DNA from: Podospora pseudocomata
Taxonomy: Eukaryota; Ascomycota; Sordariomycetes; Sordariales; Podosporaceae
NCBI RefSeq assembly: GCF_035222375.1
Contig: NC_085888.1
Coordinates: 3,038,001-3,102,000, forward strand
Length of the DNA stretch: 64,000 nucleotides
Reading direction: 5' to 3'
Part shown: in pieces, positions 59,669 to 64,000 of the stretch
How the letters are laid out: every line of letters starts with the position of its first letter
How positions within the stretch are numbered: the stretch's first letter is position 1
Notes under the pieces: model-generated
Databases searched by the model: none
Told to the model about the DNA's origin: nothing
Seen by the model: the letters and a program-made list of their open reading frames with translations, nothing else
Program-made: the position numbers and the translations under genes

Positions 59669-61537
59669 TCACTCTTGGTCCGCAGACCTTTCGGTCAATG
59701 CATCACCAAGGTGCTCAAGGGGAGACATGACAATCTTCCTGAATCTGCTGCATTTTGCTCCCTCGGAAGTATTGACACTTCCAAAGCCTTCTCCCCACGT
59801 TGGATTTGGACCTATCTCGTCTGTATCTAGACAGGTCAAACACGCAGCCACAACTTGAGCGTACCTTTCCCCCATATACACTGGTAGCTCCCTTCTCGCA
59901 ATTTCCACTAGGTTCTGCTTGACGACGACCGCCTCGTAGTTTTCTTTTATGTTCATGCCGGCAGCTTCCCCCAGCGCACTGGGTTCCAAGCTGCCATCTT
60001 TCAGCACCGAAAATGACCTCCACAGCCCAATCTCAAGGAGGCAAACGCCCATGCTGTAGATATCGTGCCCATTTTGGCGGTTGCTTCGGTCTGACCGTGT
60101 TGTTCGGGGTGTGGATAGACATCTTTCGTCCAATCTTTGGGAAAGTTGCCGAGGGGTGCGCCGCAGTGCACAACGTGTTGTCAATGAGTGAGATACAGAC
60201 TGCCAAATCCGGGCGGTGCGTGGGCGTTTGATACCTCACAGCTGAGAGCGACCGAGTCCTTCTTGCTTGCCATCTTATCCTGTTCGTCACAAACCGAGTC
60301 AGGCAAGTCCTCCGAGCTGTCGTTTGACCGGGCTCCCGGCCAGATAGCCCCTTTTCTCTTCACTTTCCGCGGTACGTTGCGTTTCCGTAAGCTTTGTTGA
60401 CTGCTCTTCCGTGGAGCCGCCCTGTTACCCGCACCTCTGTCTCTGGACCTCCTATCCTCGATATCCTCTCTGTCCCTTTTTCTTGCACTGAAGCTCATTG
60501 TTCTTTTGATGGTTGTGCCAATTTCCTTGATACCCGTACCAGCCCGGTTGATGCCTTGCTTCAAGGTGTTGCGTCTGACAAGTCCCCCCTCCACCGGTGG
60601 TGCAGCTGCCTCGGGCGGCTCGGGCGGCGCCGGTACCTCTGAAACCCGCGTTCCGTCAGAGGTGAGGAACAGAATGGTGTCGCTGCGGATAGAACAGTGC
60701 GCAGCCAACCGATCGGAATGGACCTTGAGTACCGCTTTCGCGAGCTGGAGTGCCAGGGAAAACCGCGCCTCGAGGGACACTTTCTTACTGTCGATCAGCT
60801 TCCTCAGGGTTTGTCGATCTTTTAAGTCCTTAGGAAGTAAATAGATCACCCTGTACCCATCAAAACCAATACAGGGCAGAACTCCCCGCAAAAAGTCCGT
60901 GTTCTCCAAGTTGTCGGACGTCCACCACAGTCTCGTGGCAACGTGTCTGGCGAGCGCTGTTGCCTTTGAAAAGTCTCTGTAGGTTTCCACAAAGACTCGC
61001 ACCGGATGATCGGAACGATAACTCGGGGGCAGCACCGCCATGGTGGAATACCCCCTTGGCCCCAAGTCTTGCTCTTCATGACCCTGGTGTAAACTAAGTT
61101 TGAATTCACATCCGTGGTTAAGCGGCTTCAGCTTGAGAGTGTGCATGGCGAGATTGACGATGCTCTGTAGGTTGTTGATCCCACCATTTATGGTCTCAAA
61201 TTCGTTCATGACTGTGGTTTCTAACCCAGTTGCCCACTGCACGCGCAGGATCGTGTTGTTTTTCTGTTGCGGATCCGGCACCAATCCAAGAGCCTTATCG
61301 AGCTTGCTGTGGAGCTCTGTTATGGCGCTTCGAATAGTCGCTATGTCGTTACTGGCGAAGTTGTTTTGGTAGCTGTTCAAACCGCGACGCAAGTTTCAGC
61401 CTCATGGTTCCAAGTTGGCCGTCAAAAAGACGCATTGTGGCAGCCGCTTCTTCAGCCCCCGCGTAACTGTTGACAAAACTGCGAAGCCTTTCGGCCAGGC
61501 TGATAGAAGCGTCAAAAGCCCCCAGAATATCAGTCAT
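59669..61537 (-). pseudogene. HeLo-like/kinase-like protein gene, probably broken
   Basis: The ATG at 61537 opens a helical N-terminus (GAFDASISLAERLRSFVNSY), a style common in fungal HeLo-like/prion-inhibition proteins. A 46-nt intron (GTAACG to TCCACAG) can join it to a second frame covering NLQSIVNLAMHTL, FVETYRDFSKATALARHVATRLW and RFSLALQLAKAVLKVHSDRLAAHCSIRSDTILFL, a degenerate kinase N-lobe and catalytic-loop region. That frame has a TGA at 60181-60183. Past it the same frame continues with DWTKDVYPHPEQHGQ, then needs one added base near 60070 to reach HDIYSMGVCLLEIGLWRSF, a kinase-like C-lobe block, and ends at 59669. A 62-nt intron could avoid both lesions but would delete the conserved HP block. 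The catalytic Asp motifs are not canonical, so even intact it would be a pseudokinase. The partner domain and role are inferred. Confidence 0.6.
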
Positions 61538-63554
61538 GATAACGAAGGTTGGGCTGCTCCTGCGCGGTTGGTGTGTAAAATGATCAACGGGCCAAAAGCT
61601 GAGCTGTTGGGAGACAAATCCTCAAGTGGCCGGAGTCAGGACATCTTACCAGCTCCCAGCAACCCAACAACAGAACCTCTAGGTGGGGAACAAGTGCCTT
61701 CCTTGTTGACGTGGCCGGGAGAAAAGAAAATAATGCATGCAAGGCTCTGACCAAAAATGCAGCCAACCCCCCTTTTGGTCACCACAACCAATCGCGGACA
61801 CAGTCCAAATCTCTTGGTTGTACGATGGCTGCAAATTCAGTGTCTTGAACAACCGGTGATAGCCATTTCTTCCTCACGCGCCATTGACATACTGACATAC
61901 ACCACAACCTCAAGGGTCCCAAAGGTAGCAACGCGGAACTTGGCGCTGACCAGTGACCTCAGCCTATCGCGGCTACAGTTATCTGAATAGATTGCTCAAT
62001 GAGTTGACACAAAGGGCTAAACTGTCCCCTCGAGATACTCAGTAATCCCCGGTGCTGCAGACTTCAGGGTGGGTAATAAGCTGAGTTGAGATGGGATGAC
62101 GCTCGATTTATCCCATCCCACGGCTCCGGGACCTTCGGCTCATCCCACAACCCTCGCTGTTTGGCTCATCTCACTGGTTCATGAAGCTTCCGGGCGGTTT
62201 TCTGGCCCACCATCTTTCTTGGCAGGGTTATTAGCCACACGGCCGCCCTCACCCTCACCCTCACCGACTAGAGACTGTAGTCCGTGTGACAAGGGCTGGA
62301 TATCAGGGTTTGGAACAGTAGTCCAATTCAGCTAATAATCTTAAATAGCCTCGAGGTCCTTGGTGAAGAAAAGAAGAAGATCTAGGAATACAAACAGGTC
62401 CAGAGGACACGTATTTATCCATCACCAAGTGGTCCGTGCCCTGTGGCCTCACCCTTGATTTCCTGCCTCACTTCCAACCACTGGCTCACGATGTGCAGGT
62501 AGATAGCAGTTGGGCCGTGGTGTGGCCGGTTGGTCCGTTGACGTGTGACAGTCCGGGACCCCCTAAGTTAAGCTCAGGGGTCGACCTAACGACAACTTCA
62601 ACACCACAAACCCAGCCACTACCAGTAGTCTAGAGATTTAAAAAGCCTTAGGAAATATAGAAATATACCACACGGCGTAAGATACAACGGGCGTTGAATG
62701 TAACCAACCCCACAGAAAAATAAAGCAATTTTGGCTCATCCCACAGTCCCATCTCATTAGCCACCATGGCTGGAGTGAATCTTGGTCAAAGTACACTGGA
62801 AACAGGTGTATGAATAACGAGATATGTACAGGGAGAGACTGAGGGTCTCTAAACACATACAGGTGGTTGTAGTTGAGGAAACATGGAAAAGACGAAAGGA
62901 AAGGAAAGGAAAGGCAGCCAGTTGCTGTGAAATTCACATATGTTGAGGTTGGCCATATTGGCCCAAGACAGAGCTATTCAAAAGAGTGTACGTACCGCAC
63001 CCACAAATATCCTTCATTTTTGGACGAGATTTGATTCTTGAGAATTAACACCTCAACAAAACTTTCTCGCACAAAGTCTGCCTTGTCGCCGCACTGTTGG
63101 TTGGTGTAACATGAAAGGGATGACCGTAAACCGGCTTTCATGGGTCCCTCGATGTCCGGTTGTAGCACAAGATTTCCCAGTCTGTCTCGAGTAGACGAAC
63201 TCCAAATTCTACGGCTTGCTGCTGCTTTGGGAATAATTTTAGCGTGAAAGAAGGCGAAAGCAGGCCAATCAAAAGCCGTTCCGTGCCCCCGGCCTCGACG
63301 TCGCCGGCGCCGGACCCTCTGCGACGCCAACAAGGCCGGAGAGACGGGAAGTGAAAAAAAATTAAATGGCTAATTTCCAGTATCATCAGAGAAAGGAGGA
63401 GATTTGAAACCTAGCAAGTACATATCTCATACTCAACGGGGGGGACTATTGGGCATGGTGTCTCCAGTGAGCAATGTCAATTCCTACTCTTCCACAGATA
63501 TCCTCACAGCAACTAACCTCCTCAAACACTACATCGCACTTCTTCCACCCAACG
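61538..63554. other. Intergenic region with short repeats
   Basis: No supported gene. The 13-mer GGCTCATCCCACA occurs at 62139-62151 and 62733-62745 with a near copy at 62164, and the reverse complement of a related word lies near 62089. A (CCCTCA)-like run lies near 62247 and (AAAGG)4 at 62895-62914. This might be a decayed repeated element, without visible ends. Confidence 0.45.
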
Positions 63555-64000
63555 TCACTCTTCCTCCTCCACCACCTCCACCGCCTGAAACCTCTCCCCA
63601 GCAAACCACTCCACCGCAAACCAAAACTCTTCCAAACCTCCCTCAAACCCCTCCTTCAGCGCCTGCACCACACTCCTCTCCCCCTCCTCCCTCAACTCCT
63701 GATCATCCACAAACCCCAACCCCTCCGCAATAAGCACCCACGCAGCCGGGGAAGGCGGGTACCCCACCTCCACAACCTCACACCAAAAATCCCAACAGTC
63801 CACCTCCCGCCCAAACACCGTCACAGTCTCGCTCGGTTCAGGCAGTTCGTTAAACTCACAAAATATACGCCTTAACTCCAACCAGGACTCCCTCGAGGTT
63901 ATCAACCCATTCATGTTCTTCCGTGATCGAATCCTAGCTTGCTCGAGCTCTTTCTGCTGCGCAGGCGTCGGAACCTGCGGTGTTTCCGCTACTGCAGCAG
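63555..64000 (-). CDS. Partial gene, 3' end only, unknown product
   Basis: The frame is open from the window edge at 64000 down to a stop at 63555. It reads through a charged segment (KELEQARIRSRKNMNG), then RRIFCEFNELPEPSETVTVF, VDCWDFWCEVVEVGYPP and an acidic C-terminal helix ending VEVVEEEE. The start lies outside the window. No intron or domain is recognisable. Trp/Glu-rich composition and an unbroken frame support real coding; the product is unknown. Confidence 0.6.
   Translation of the reverse strand, partial: AAVAETPQVPTPAQQKELEQARIRSRKNMNGLITSRESWLELRRIFCEFNELPEPSETVTVFGREVDCWDFWCEVVEVGYPPSPAAWVLIAEGLGFVDDQELREEGERSVVQALKEGFEGGLEEFWFAVEWFAGERFQAVEVVEEEE

Noticed and set aside
62547-62640. 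Solo LTR suggested by a TGTGACAGTCCGGGA-like start
   Set aside because: No matching CA end, target-site duplication or second copy was seen in the window.

Overview
The window reads as nuclear DNA of a filamentous ascomycete (Pezizomycotina, most likely a sordariomycete). The signs are short spliceosomal introns (mostly 48-70 nt, donors GTATGT/GTAAGT/GTGAGT, CTAAC-like branch sites), strong C/G preference at third codon positions, and gene families typical of that group (Zds1, fungal exocyst Sec3, a pisatin-demethylase-like P450, a GPI-anchored Cys-rich surface protein, an NPC1/Ncr1 sterol transporter). No operons, CRISPR arrays or intact transposons are visible. All exon boundaries were derived by hand from splice motifs and reading phase.

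Left part (about 2.7-31 kb), mostly housekeeping: an unrecognised 424-aa protein; NPC1-type sterol transporter (-); CUE/Smr protein (-); amidase (+, 3 exons); Zds1 (+); a DUF2433 phosphoesterase-like RGG protein (+, 715-nt first intron); then three minus-strand genes, COQ5 (ubiquinone methyltransferase), a small single-span membrane protein and the branched-chain keto-acid dehydrogenase E1 alpha subunit; and a small secreted protein with possible Kex2 sites (+).

Middle (31.6-47.9 kb): the HECT ubiquitin ligase Ufd4 (-, 5 exons), a 984-aa low-complexity protein with a possible PUA-like domain (+), and exocyst subunit Sec3 (+, 4 exons) carrying an (AP)18 tract encoded by a hexanucleotide repeat. 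Sec3 (PIP2-binding tether), Zds1 (polarity/PP2A regulation) and NPC1 (sterol export from vacuole/lysosome) are membrane and polarity functions; COQ5 and BCKDH E1 alpha are mitochondrial.

Right part (48-64 kb), more accessory: a P450 convergent with a BBE-type FAD oxidase that has an apparent one-base frameshift, a possible small gene between them, an AT-rich possibly RIP-mutated island, a GPI-anchored Cys-rich wall protein, tRNA-Asn(GTT) and tRNA-Glu(TTC), a damaged kinase-like gene, and the 3' end of an unknown gene at the right edge.

The best leads are the single-base reading-frame lesions at Ufd4, the BBE oxidase and the kinase-like gene (assembly error or decay), the PUA-like domain in the 984-aa protein, and the dibasic/Cys-rich secreted peptide. 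I did not find a clearly new multi-gene system.
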